A model generated the notes under the pieces. The model made no database searches. It was not told where the DNA came from and worked only from the letters and a program-made list of their open reading frames with translations. From assembly GCF_021404305.1 (NCBI RefSeq), contig NZ_JABFTX010000001.1, positions 1,054,001-1,118,000 on the forward strand: a stretch of 64,000 nucleotides of DNA, given 5' to 3'. Shown here piece after piece: positions 51,548 to 59,926 of the stretch (its first letter is position 1; every line of letters begins with the position of its first letter). The stretch is from Billgrantia ethanolica (GTDB lineage Bacteria > Pseudomonadota > Gammaproteobacteria > Pseudomonadales > Halomonadaceae). Both the position numbers and the translations under genes were made by a program.

Positions 51548-52815
51548 GCCGACACGACACCCTCCACGTTTGGCGTGAGCACCGCCTGGTCGGCACACTG
51601 TGGCGAGGTAGCGGTGAGCGCCTGATCGGCTTCGAGTATGACAGCGAATGGCAAGCCACCGGCCATGCCATTTCCAACAGCCTGCCGCTGGAAAAGCGCA
51701 CCTGGCTACCCGAAGAGCAAACGGCCCATCGCTGGTTCGGCAACCTGCTACCCGAAGAGCAAGCCCGTATCGCGCTGCTCAAGCGGCTTGCCATCCCCGA
51801 CGACGACTTCGCCCTGCTGGCAGCCATCGGTGGCGACTGCGCCGGCGCGCTAACCCTTCTTCCACCCGAGCAGCAGCCGGCCAGTCAATGGGAAACGACA
51901 CCGCTGGCGCTGGACAAACTCGCGCAATGGGCTGCCTACCGTGAGCGCTACTCGCTGATGGGCGCCGAGGGCGACGACCAGCCCCCGCGTCTCTCCTTGG
52001 CAGGAGCGCAGGACAAGATCCCGGTGGTACTCGAGGCGGGCGAACTCAAACTGCCCGGGGGGGCCACGCCCTCGTCGCATATTCTCAAGTTCGCCGTGGA
52101 AGGCCGCGAACTGATCGTCTTGAACGAACTTTTTCTCAACACGCTAGCGCGCCTCGCCGGACTGGCCTGCCCCGCCACGACACTGGGCCAGGCGGAGGGC
52201 CATGCCTACCTGCTGGTGGAACGCTACGACAGAAGCGGTATCGGCACCCAGGCGCTGCGCCGCATTCATCAGGAAGACTTCTGTCAGGCCATGGGCCTCT
52301 CGCGAATCGAGAAATACCAAGTGCCCGACGGCCCGCGTTTCGGGCAGTGCATCGCCACGGCCCGGCAAGCCTGTCGCCCCAGCGCCGCCTCGATCCAGCA
52401 CCTGCTGCGCTGGCAAATTTTCAACGTCCTGGTCGGCAACACCGATGGCCATGCCAAGAATCTATCGCTGCTGCAGGACGAACGAGGCCAATGGCAAGTC
52501 GCCCCCGCCTACGACCTGGTAGGCACCCTGGTGCTGGGCTATCACCGCGACCTGGCTTTCTCGGTCGGCGATCAGTTCAATTCGCAGCAGCTACTACCCC
52601 GCGACTGGCAAACCCTCGCCAAGGAGTGCCGCTTCAGCTACCCCTTCGTACGTCGCGAGATACACGCACTCGCCGCCAGGCTACAGGAGCTGTTGGAGGC
52701 CGATGAACTGCAGCAGGCCTTGAGCGACGCAGGGCTCAGCGAACATGGCTGGGTAAGGCTTCAGCAGCAGCGCCAACACATTCAGTCTCAATGCAACAAG
52801 GCACAGCGTTGGTAG
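51544..52815 (+). CDS. hipA: HipA-type serine/threonine kinase toxin
   Basis: A 423-residue full-length HipA. The N-terminal subdomain is present (LHVWREHRLVGTLWR), followed by SLAGAQDKIPVVL (P-loop-like) and HILKFAVEG. The catalytic NTDGHAKN and the Mg-binding PAYDLVGT are intact. By family knowledge it phosphorylates an aminoacyl-tRNA synthetase and slows growth. It is coupled to hipB by a 4-bp overlap. Confidence 0.94.
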   Translation: MSRHDTLHVWREHRLVGTLWRGSGERLIGFEYDSEWQATGHAISNSLPLEKRTWLPEEQTAHRWFGNLLPEEQARIALLKRLAIPDDDFALLAAIGGDCAGALTLLPPEQQPASQWETTPLALDKLAQWAAYRERYSLMGAEGDDQPPRLSLAGAQDKIPVVLEAGELKLPGGATPSSHILKFAVEGRELIVLNELFLNTLARLAGLACPATTLGQAEGHAYLLVERYDRSGIGTQALRRIHQEDFCQAMGLSRIEKYQVPDGPRFGQCIATARQACRPSAASIQHLLRWQIFNVLVGNTDGHAKNLSLLQDERGQWQVAPAYDLVGTLVLGYHRDLAFSVGDQFNSQQLLPRDWQTLAKECRFSYPFVRREIHALAARLQELLEADELQQALSDAGLSEHGWVRLQQQRQHIQSQCNKAQRW

Positions 52816-52838
52816 TGCATGCAAAATGTGCAGCAAGT

Positions 52839-52926
52839 TGCTCAATTCCTACGTCTTAACTTAAAATTGAGCATTTAAATACTCAAAAATAGAAATGAAG
52901 GCTACAATTGAGCATCATGTTGCTCA
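52839..52926 (+). promoter_or_regulatory. Repeated TGAGCA operator sites before the second hipA-type gene
   Basis: AATTGAGCAT occurs at 52865-52874 and 52906-52915, and the inverse TGCTCAATT at 52839-52847. The last copy forms a perfect inverted repeat TGAGCA/TGCTCA (52909-52914, 52921-52926) over the start codons. TTGCTC (52838-52843) and TAAAAT (52862-52867) could be the promoter. These sites are unlike the hipBA operators, so a different HTH protein is implied. Confidence 0.6.
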
Positions 52927-54038
52927 TATGGCTCAAGCATGCAGCTGACGATCCAGATCTAAGCGCCGCTACCGGTGAGCAAGACAACGCCCTGCTTCGC
53001 CATGGCACCATCGCCCCGGTGGGCAACCTGAGGATCATGGAAGCCGTTCCCCCGCGTATCGCCGGCTCGCGCCTGGAAGAGCGCCGCTTCACCCTGCAAG
53101 ACATGGTGGAACGCCACGCCGACTTTCTGGAGTATGCCCAGCAAATGGGCGCCGCCAGCGGCGGCGCCACCGGTGCAGGCGGCGAGGCGCCCAAGCTGCT
53201 CTTGCGCCGCACCGCGGACGACAATGTCTGGATCGACACCTGGCAGGACGACCCGCACAACCGCGACCGCGCCTACCTGGTGAAATTTCCTCGCGGCCAG
53301 CGCAGTCAGGACGACTGCGACATTCTGCGCGCGGAGTACCACTACTACGCGGAACTGGCGGCTCTGGGCATCGACACCATCGATACCGACGCCATGGAAC
53401 TGATCGAGGGCGAACGCTACCCCTCGCTGTGGCTGCCACGCTTCGATATCGCCATGCGCGAAGAGGGTCAGATTCGTTATGGGCTGGAGTCCATCTACGC
53501 CATCTTCGGTGCCGCCCCCGGCTCTTACCTCAACCACTTTCAGGTGATTCGCGGCCTGGTCGAGCGGCTCGAACGGCAATACCGCGTCACGCATGGAAAA
53601 GGGGGCTTCGATACTGCCGCCTTCGTCAGCGAATGGGTCAAGCGCGACCTGCTCAACGTGGCCTTCGGCAACTCCGACAATCACGGACGCAATGCCGCCC
53701 TGCTCAAGCGCCCGGAAGGCATCTGGCACAGCCCCGTTTACGACTTCGCTCCCATGAAGGCCGACCCCGAAGGAGTGACCCGCACTACGCGCTGGGACTC
53801 GCCTTTTGAAGAAGGAGGCGAATTCGACTGGCCCGCCATCGCCAATGCACTCGACGACCTGGTGCCCGCCTCTCAGCTCATGCAAGAACTTCGAGAGTTG
53901 GCCGCCAGACTCAGTGGGTTGCAACAACGGCTGGCGGGGCGCGGCGTGCCCGAGCGCATCCTCACCCTATCGGCCGTCGGCCTGGGCACGCTGGAACGGC
54001 GCCTGGAGCGCTGGGGGCTTTTACCAAGGGAAGGTTGA
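52908..54038 (+). CDS. HipA-like kinase lacking the usual N-terminal subdomain
   Basis: A 376-residue protein. Kinase motifs are present: LVKFPRGQRSQDD (P-loop region), catalytic NSDNHGRN (Arg in place of the usual Lys), and PVYDFAPM (Mg-binding Asp). The first ~110 residues do not look like the usual HipA N-subdomain and include a Gly/Ala-rich stretch (GAASGGATGAGG). The start is either TTG at 52908, with AAGG upstream, or ATG at 52917. The gene comes before its small HTH partner, the reverse of hipBA, so it is a diverged module like HipBST or stand-alone HipA kinases. Confidence 0.85.
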   Translation: MSIMLLIWLKHAADDPDLSAATGEQDNALLRHGTIAPVGNLRIMEAVPPRIAGSRLEERRFTLQDMVERHADFLEYAQQMGAASGGATGAGGEAPKLLLRRTADDNVWIDTWQDDPHNRDRAYLVKFPRGQRSQDDCDILRAEYHYYAELAALGIDTIDTDAMELIEGERYPSLWLPRFDIAMREEGQIRYGLESIYAIFGAAPGSYLNHFQVIRGLVERLERQYRVTHGKGGFDTAAFVSEWVKRDLLNVAFGNSDNHGRNAALLKRPEGIWHSPVYDFAPMKADPEGVTRTTRWDSPFEEGGEFDWPAIANALDDLVPASQLMQELRELAARLSGLQQRLAGRGVPERILTLSAVGLGTLERRLERWGLLPREG

Positions 54039-54054
54039 TGAACAGGAGCACGCC

Positions 54055-54357
54055 ATGAAAAGACGTGAGCTAAACCCCGACGAGCGCGAAGCGAAGCTGG
54101 TAGAAGTCGTGCGCCAGCTGCTTGCCGAAGAGATCAACGAGGGCGATGCTCTGCGCATACTGCGGCGGGACGTGCTGGGCCTCTCCCAGGACGCCTACGC
54201 CAAGCTGGTGGGAATCAGCCGGCGCACCCTCTCCGATCTGGAGCGCAACCGCGCCAACATCACGCTGGACACCATGAACCGCGTATATCGGCCGCTGGGC
54301 CTGAGGGTAGGCCTGCTACCGCGCCAGCCAGGCATGCTCGAGCGCGCTCTGACATAG
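54055..54357 (+). CDS. Small XRE-type HTH protein, presumed antitoxin
   Basis: A 100-residue protein. A charged N-terminal helix region (REAKLVEVVRQLLAEEI) is followed by the HTH ALRILRRDVLGLSQDAYAKLVGISRRTLSDLERNRANITLDTMNRVYRPLGLRVG. AGGAG lies 6 nt upstream, and it is 16 bp after the HipA-like gene. It is the obvious candidate to bind the TGAGCA sites and regulate the pair. Confidence 0.88.
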   Translation: MKRRELNPDEREAKLVEVVRQLLAEEINEGDALRILRRDVLGLSQDAYAKLVGISRRTLSDLERNRANITLDTMNRVYRPLGLRVGLLPRQPGMLERALT

Positions 54358-54426
54358 CGCAAGCGGCATCAACCGAGCTCCCACACAGCCTCAGAACAGC
54401 CGAATTTAGTGGTAAGAGCGGATGGA

Positions 54427-54470
54427 CTTTAACTAACCATTGACAATAAACTGAATGAAATTAGTTAAAG
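54427..54470 (+). promoter_or_regulatory. Perfect 10-bp inverted repeat around a promoter
   Basis: CTTTAACTAA (54427-54436) and TTAGTTAAAG (54461-54470) are perfect inverse copies 24 bp apart. TTGACA (54440-54445) lies between the arms, and the probable -10, TAGTTA (54462-54467, 16-bp spacer), lies within the right arm. This suggests repression of the nucleotidyltransferase gene. Confidence 0.6.
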
Positions 54471-54489
54471 CCCGCCCAGGGGGCTCTCG

Positions 54490-55500
54490 ATGTCCTACCA
54501 ACGCCTTCAATCCGAGGCATCCCGTGTAGCCGTAAACGCCATTCAACTCTTCGAAGCGCTGGAGCAGCATCGTGCTCAAGCGCGCCAGGTAAAGGGCTCG
54601 ATGCACTGGAAACACATCAATGGACGAGAGTACCTTTACCGCGCGTATACAGGCGGCAAGAATCACTCTCTCGGCCCGCGCTCGCCCGAGACCGAAGCCA
54701 TTCAGCAAGCGTTCGAGGCGCATAAAGCGGATTACCATGCCCGCGAACAGTCGCTCAAGGAACAGCTCCAGTTGCATGCGGCCTATGTCCGGGCCAACCG
54801 GCTGAACCGTTTCCCCCTGGCCGGTGCCAGGGCGATAAGGGCGCTCCAACGCAAGGAGATCCCTTTCAGGGTAATCGGCACCAACGCCCTGTATGCCTAT
54901 GAAGCCCGCGCCGGGGTGCTGATCGAACCCGAGCACCTGGCAACCGCCGATATCGATGTGCTCATGGACGCCCGGCAAGGCTTGAGAATCATCACTGCTC
55001 TCGCCGGGGAGACGCTGCTATCGGTGATACGGGCCAGCGACCGATCTTTCCAGCCGCTCACCCAAGCGCCCTACGAATTTCGGGCTGCCAACGCCAAAGG
55101 CTACATGATCGACTTCATCACTCAAGCCGCTGATCCTATGAAGATGAGCGACTTCGAGCGCTATCTGGAAGCGGGAGACCTGAAACCGGTAGGGATCGAC
55201 TCGCTAAAGTGGGCCATCGCTTCGCCACGCTTCGAGGCCGTCGTCTTCGACGAGAAAGGCATGCCGTTAAGGCTCTCGACCGTGGACCCGCGAGCCTTCG
55301 TGCTTCACAAGTGGTATGTCAGTCAGCAGCCCGACCGAGAGCCCCTCAAGCGCCATCGCGACGAGGCCCAGGCACGCCTCGTCGCCACGCTGCTACGCGA
55401 CGAACTACGCGAACTCTCGGCAACGCAGGCAGTAGAGCGCGCCTTTCCGCATCTCCTCAGGCAGCAGGCCAGCAGCCGACTCGATGAATACGACCTTTGA
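54490..55500 (+). CDS. GSU2403-family nucleotidyltransferase-fold protein
   Basis: A 336-residue protein. An N-terminal helical part (residues 1-110) includes the basic HWKHINGREYLYRAYTG. The nucleotidyltransferase-like core has VIGTNALYAYEA followed by ADIDVLMDA (metal-binding Asp residues), then YMIDFIT and later IDSLKWAIASPRF. The family has no settled role; related nucleotidyltransferases serve in toxin-antitoxin or defence modules, and its position after three TA modules supports that idea. ATG at 54490 was chosen as the first start after the inverted-repeat promoter. Confidence 0.8.
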   Translation: MSYQRLQSEASRVAVNAIQLFEALEQHRAQARQVKGSMHWKHINGREYLYRAYTGGKNHSLGPRSPETEAIQQAFEAHKADYHAREQSLKEQLQLHAAYVRANRLNRFPLAGARAIRALQRKEIPFRVIGTNALYAYEARAGVLIEPEHLATADIDVLMDARQGLRIITALAGETLLSVIRASDRSFQPLTQAPYEFRAANAKGYMIDFITQAADPMKMSDFERYLEAGDLKPVGIDSLKWAIASPRFEAVVFDEKGMPLRLSTVDPRAFVLHKWYVSQQPDREPLKRHRDEAQARLVATLLRDELRELSATQAVERAFPHLLRQQASSRLDEYDL

Positions 55501-55529
55501 GCAAGCAGCAGCAAAGCCGCTCCACCCCA

Positions 55530-56312
55530 CTACCGCTTGCGCACCACGTCGACTTGGTACTGCTCCCTGGTCCACTTGCCCTGGGGCTTGTCGATGTACT
55601 GAAAGTACTCGTTGGTGAAGTTGCCCTGATTGCAGGTGTAGCGGTAGGAAGCCGTGCGTACCTCGTCACGGGGCAGCACCTCGTTGTAAACCGTGGGGCC
55701 GGTGAGGTGAAAGATGCCCTTGTCCTCGTCGCTCTCGATGTTGGCGTAGATGGCGTCGATCACCTTTTGCAGGTGCGGGTTGTCGGGCTTGCTGGCAATG
55801 AAGTAGTTGCTGATGTCGCCACGCTTGGTGGTCACGAACAGCTCATCCATCTCCGGCTTGACGATCCGCGCCAGCGGCCACACCGCATGGGCGTCGATAT
55901 CCAGGTACACCCCGCCGTGCCTCTGCAGCACCAGCACCCGCCAGAAATCGGCCTGGGCAGCCCCCACCTGCAACCGCGAGAACGCCTCGAAGATCTCGCC
56001 GGGGTAGTTCTCCTCGATGAACCTGGCCCTGGCCGCGGTAATCATGAAGCGATACTCGTAGCTAGGTGCCATCAACCGGTTGAACAGATAGTTGAGGTAA
56101 ACCGGCAGCGTGGCCTGATCGGTGAAGTTGGTCTGCCAGACGATGCGCGGCACCTCGGTCGGGCGGCTCGACTTCCACCACGGAGCGGCACGCTCGGGAA
56201 TGGTGAATCGCTTATGGGGAAGGAGGTAGTGGAAGGGATAGGCGACCAGCTTGGTCACGTTGGCCAGCAGTTTCACGACTCTGGCGAAGGCCAGCACACC
56301 GATGTTTTTCAA
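55530..56312 (-). CDS. Glycosyltransferase family 32 (OCH1/capsular sugar-transferase type)
   Basis: A protein of about 260 residues with VPRIVWQTNF, ARARFIEENYPGEIFEAFSRLQVGAAQADFWRVLVLQRHGGVYLDIDAHAVW (DxD in LDIDAH), and a late GPTVYNEVL motif. It should transfer a sugar from a nucleotide donor in surface-glycan synthesis. No ATG is available; TTG at 56312 follows GGGGA by 7 nt, and the frame is open to 56375. Confidence 0.85.
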   Translation of the reverse strand: MKNIGVLAFARVVKLLANVTKLVAYPFHYLLPHKRFTIPERAAPWWKSSRPTEVPRIVWQTNFTDQATLPVYLNYLFNRLMAPSYEYRFMITAARARFIEENYPGEIFEAFSRLQVGAAQADFWRVLVLQRHGGVYLDIDAHAVWPLARIVKPEMDELFVTTKRGDISNYFIASKPDNPHLQKVIDAIYANIESDEDKGIFHLTGPTVYNEVLPRDEVRTASYRYTCNQGNFTNEYFQYIDKPQGKWTREQYQVDVVRKR

Positions 56313-56559
56313 CCCAGCTTCCCCATTCAAGAAGATTCCAGCTACGACACGAGCCCGGGCCGTACAGTTCCGCAAAGCAGAAAATCTACCACGCTGCCAC
56401 CGTTTCCAGCGTTGGACATTAGCCGGGGTTGCTCGCCCTGCTCAGCGACAAGCTCACGGAACACAACACATGGCTCCGCCAAGCCCGCCTACCCATACAA
56501 GAGCGAGCGAATCAGGTAGACTTAAGTCGTGTCAGGGAAGATTCATCGGGGAAGGTACC

Positions 56560-57855
56560 GTGGCCAACAAAGTATCACTAAGCGCATTTCTGGCCGCCTG
56601 TCAGGAAGGGAGCGAATCCGCCTTCAGGCGCTGGGTGCAGGCCAACGCCCCCAGCCTGCTAGGCCTCACGGCTCTTTTCCTCGAACGGCCGGAACACCGC
56701 GAGGCGGTTTGCCGCGACACACTCCTGCTGGCCTGGCGCAACCTCGCGGGCCTGGGCTACGTGCACAAGCCGCCGCAATGGCTCTACGCCATTCTCGGTA
56801 GCCGGCTCTACAGCCAGCTGCTGGCACTGCACGGCTCGCAGGAGGCCATGCAGCGCCAAGTCGCCGCGCTGGCGGAAAGCAGTGCCACGGTGGGCTCGCC
56901 GACCGGGCCGCGGCCTGCCCTGCTGAGCGGCGAAGTGCTGGCCACAATGGTGAAACAGGCGCCCCCAGAACCTCTTTCTCCGCGCCTGCTGGCGGAGCTC
57001 GAAGCTCTTATCGAGGCGGAAATCGAACAGCGCCAGGCCCCGCTTACGCCCACCGGCGAGCGGGCTTACCCGCCGCTGTTCGATTCCACCTTGCGCTGGC
57101 GCATGCTGCGCTCACGCACCGCCTTTCGCCTCAAGGAAGGCTTCAAGCGCAGCCTGGGCCGCCCGCTGGAAGACAAACTCTTTCAGCGCTGGCTGGAAGG
57201 AAAGCCCGGCAGCGCATGGCTAGAGGCGCAAGGGCTGCCGCGCCGCAGCGTGGAAGCCTACGCCGGAGAAAGGCTCGAACTCGAAATCGACTCCACAACG
57301 CTGACCCGAGGCCTCGATTTTCATGTTTCGTTCCCGAATCGAACCCAGCGGCGCAAGATCTCCAACTTCTTCCTCTGGCCTGGGCATTGGGACAAGACCA
57401 CACATACGCTCGCCGATACACCCCGCCAGCGATTCATCCGCGATATCTGGGCCCACCGGCTGGACCTCACGGCCAGCGAGAGCCATGCCCAACTGATGGC
57501 AGAGTTGGCCGAAGGCAAGCCGCTGCGCTCGCACCATCAGGGCGTGCTGTTGAACACGGAAGCCCGCGTACTCACCTATCTGGACCGTTACCGGCTCTAC
57601 ATGGAAGACATGTTCTGCTTCGGCTTCAACCCGGCGCTAGGCAAGGATCCGCTAGGCATCGCCATCGACAGCCAAGGCGGCATGATCAAGAGCAACAAAG
57701 GGCTGCACCGCCTGGCCATGGCCCAGACTCTCGGTCTCGAGCGGGTTACCGTCAGGGTGAGGGCCGTTCATCGCAGCTGGTGGGAGCGCCACGCAGGCAA
57801 TGCCAGGGGAAAGGAAGCATTGACCAACGTCATCGCCACCCTGCCGAGCTTCTGA
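56560..57855 (+). CDS. Unrecognised protein with sigma-like N-terminus and ParB-like C-terminal motif
   Basis: A 431-residue protein from GTG 56560 (GGGGAAGG just upstream). Residues 1-75 (ACQEGSESAFRRWVQANAPSL, then HREAVCRDTLLLAWRNL) recall ECF sigma region 2. The middle is charged and helical. The C-terminal IAIDSQGGMIKSNKGLHRLAMAQTLGLERVTVRVRAVH resembles the ParB-type D-G-x-HR-x-A loop that handles a nucleotide. I do not recognise the whole family. It lies between a GT32 gene and an autotransporter gene; a role in surface assembly is only a guess. Confidence 0.7.
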   Translation: MANKVSLSAFLAACQEGSESAFRRWVQANAPSLLGLTALFLERPEHREAVCRDTLLLAWRNLAGLGYVHKPPQWLYAILGSRLYSQLLALHGSQEAMQRQVAALAESSATVGSPTGPRPALLSGEVLATMVKQAPPEPLSPRLLAELEALIEAEIEQRQAPLTPTGERAYPPLFDSTLRWRMLRSRTAFRLKEGFKRSLGRPLEDKLFQRWLEGKPGSAWLEAQGLPRRSVEAYAGERLELEIDSTTLTRGLDFHVSFPNRTQRRKISNFFLWPGHWDKTTHTLADTPRQRFIRDIWAHRLDLTASESHAQLMAELAEGKPLRSHHQGVLLNTEARVLTYLDRYRLYMEDMFCFGFNPALGKDPLGIAIDSQGGMIKSNKGLHRLAMAQTLGLERVTVRVRAVHRSWWERHAGNARGKEALTNVIATLPSF

Positions 57856-57971
57856 AACGGCGGCATCGAGCCGGCCTCGGCGTAACCGAGCATTAAAGTC
57901 ATCCTGCTCGGCAGCCGATACCTTGTAAGTGACAGCCGTAAGGTTGCCTTCACTCAACAAGGCCAGACCCG

Positions 57972-59891
57972 ATGACAACAACGAACAAGATCCCCCTGCT
58001 TCGCCCCACTCTGCTTGCCACCGCTACCGCCTTGGCCACCATGACACCGACAGCTGCGGCTCAGGCTGGCAGCCTCACCGAGTTCACCCTGACGGAAGGG
58101 CACCCCAACGTCGGTACCATGTCGATCGACTGGGCGAGAATGGGCACCAGCGAGTTGCGCGACGTCCCGCTCGCCACAGGCTCCACCACCTTTCGATACG
58201 TCGGTCAGGAGCTGATCGTCAACACCTCCGGCGAATATCTGCTTGGCCAAACGGCCGCCCCGGTCGATACCGTCATGCTGATATTCCAGGGCGCCTTCGA
58301 TGCCAACCAGCCGGGCAACGGCTGGCTGACGGGCAACGACGACTGGATAAATCAGCTCGACGGCTCCGACCTTTCCGGCGAATTGGCGGCAGCCGGCATC
58401 ACGCTGGTCTCCTGCTCCTCAGATTCTCAGCAACGCCCTCAGCGCTGCCCCGCGCTCAAGTTGTCGCTCTCGGGCAATACGCGATACACCGTGGTGATCA
58501 GTACCTACAACCCCGACATGGAGATCGGCTTTCCGCAATCGTTCTTCGTCTATGGCCCCGATTTCGTGGTGGTGGTGAAAGGTGGCGATTTCGAATCGCC
58601 GGTGGAAGGCCAGCGCAGTCAGCCTGGCGGTGCCTACCTGGACCGGGTCGTCAGCGAACTCGGCCTGCGCGACCCCAACAGCCCCTTGCTCCAGGCGCTC
58701 ACGGCACTCTCCGCCATGGACGAAACGCAACGCGCCCAGTTCGTCGAGAGCATGAGCTCTAACGTCTCACGCGGCGGCGTTCGCGATGCCACCACGAACG
58801 CGGGCCGCACCATGCTCAATACCGTGGGCAACCGCTTTGCCAGCACCGGGCTGGGCGGCCAGATGAGCGCCGGTCAGTTGGCTCCCGCCACCTTCGCCGG
58901 TATGACTGCCGAGCGCCAGCAGCATGGCGCCGTGATGCCTGGCATGGCACCCGACAACGACCCACGAAGCAGCATCTTGCAGTACGGCGACCACGACTCG
59001 TTAGAAGGCTTGCTCGGTGTGGCCTCCCAGCTTTCGCACCAGGGGAGTTCCCGGGTTGGCCACAGCAGCAATTGGGCCGAAGGCTTCGTCAGCCGTGGTA
59101 GCGGTGACCACTACGATTACCGCACCCACGGCGCCCTGTTCGGCATGGACCGGCGCTTCGACGAACACTGGCTGGGCGGGCTGTTCATCGGCGTCGGCCA
59201 GGGTCGGGTACAGGGCGACGATGCCGCCAACGCCCGCACCGAGATCGACAGCGTTACCACCGGCGTGTACACCGCGCGTAGGCAGGGCAACGTCATTCTA
59301 GACGCCACCCTGCTTGCCGGCTTCAGCGACAACGAACATCGTCGCGAAGTGGCCGGCCTGACAACCGAGGTAGTGGAAGGCAGCAACCGGGGCGAAGAAG
59401 TGACCCTGGGCCTGGGCGCCAGCTACGTGATCGAACGAGGAGACGGGCTGGAATTGGTACCCCACGCCCGGCTGACGCACAGCTGGCTGCACCAAAGCGC
59501 CTACGAGGAGAGCGGCGATTCGGCGCTCACGATGGCCTACGGTTCACAGCGCCAGCAAGTGTGGCGCACCAGCCTGGGCCTAGATGCCGGACAGCTGCTC
59601 CGCCAAACCGAGCAGACATCCATCCTGTGGACCGGCGGCCTGGCCTGGGGCATGCGCACACATTCCGGAGGCAGCACCCACGCCACGCTCAGCGCCGATA
59701 CCACCGGCGACAGCTTCGTCATTTCGCCCGACAACCGCACGGTGCACTCTGCAGATATCAACAGCGGCCTGCGCTGGGAACGGGAACTGAACGGCAACAG
59801 CAGCTTAGCATTCAGCGGCAGCTACGAAGGTTCGTTCTCGAGCCGCGAAACCGAGCATGGGGCTCGGCTCACCCTGGCTTATCACTGGTAG
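57972..59891 (+). CDS. Autotransporter-domain outer-membrane protein
   Basis: A 639-residue protein with a signal peptide (residues ~1-31, ..LLATATALATMTPTAAAQA), a passenger of about 300 residues beginning with SLTEFTLTEGHPN, a linker with LLQALTALSAMDETQRAQFVESMS, and a C-terminal beta-barrel of alternating residues from about residue 365 (AEGFVSRG..FGMDRRF.. to the final TLAYHW). The terminal aromatic residue suits BAM-dependent insertion. The passenger is short and resembles no enzyme that I know. AAGG lies 10 nt upstream. Confidence 0.88.
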   Translation: MTTTNKIPLLRPTLLATATALATMTPTAAAQAGSLTEFTLTEGHPNVGTMSIDWARMGTSELRDVPLATGSTTFRYVGQELIVNTSGEYLLGQTAAPVDTVMLIFQGAFDANQPGNGWLTGNDDWINQLDGSDLSGELAAAGITLVSCSSDSQQRPQRCPALKLSLSGNTRYTVVISTYNPDMEIGFPQSFFVYGPDFVVVVKGGDFESPVEGQRSQPGGAYLDRVVSELGLRDPNSPLLQALTALSAMDETQRAQFVESMSSNVSRGGVRDATTNAGRTMLNTVGNRFASTGLGGQMSAGQLAPATFAGMTAERQQHGAVMPGMAPDNDPRSSILQYGDHDSLEGLLGVASQLSHQGSSRVGHSSNWAEGFVSRGSGDHYDYRTHGALFGMDRRFDEHWLGGLFIGVGQGRVQGDDAANARTEIDSVTTGVYTARRQGNVILDATLLAGFSDNEHRREVAGLTTEVVEGSNRGEEVTLGLGASYVIERGDGLELVPHARLTHSWLHQSAYEESGDSALTMAYGSQRQQVWRTSLGLDAGQLLRQTEQTSILWTGGLAWGMRTHSGGSTHATLSADTTGDSFVISPDNRTVHSADINSGLRWERELNGNSSLAFSGSYEGSFSSRETEHGARLTLAYHW

Positions 59892-59926
59892 CGGAAGTCT
59901 GCCAATCCAAGGTTAAGGCGAAGGAT

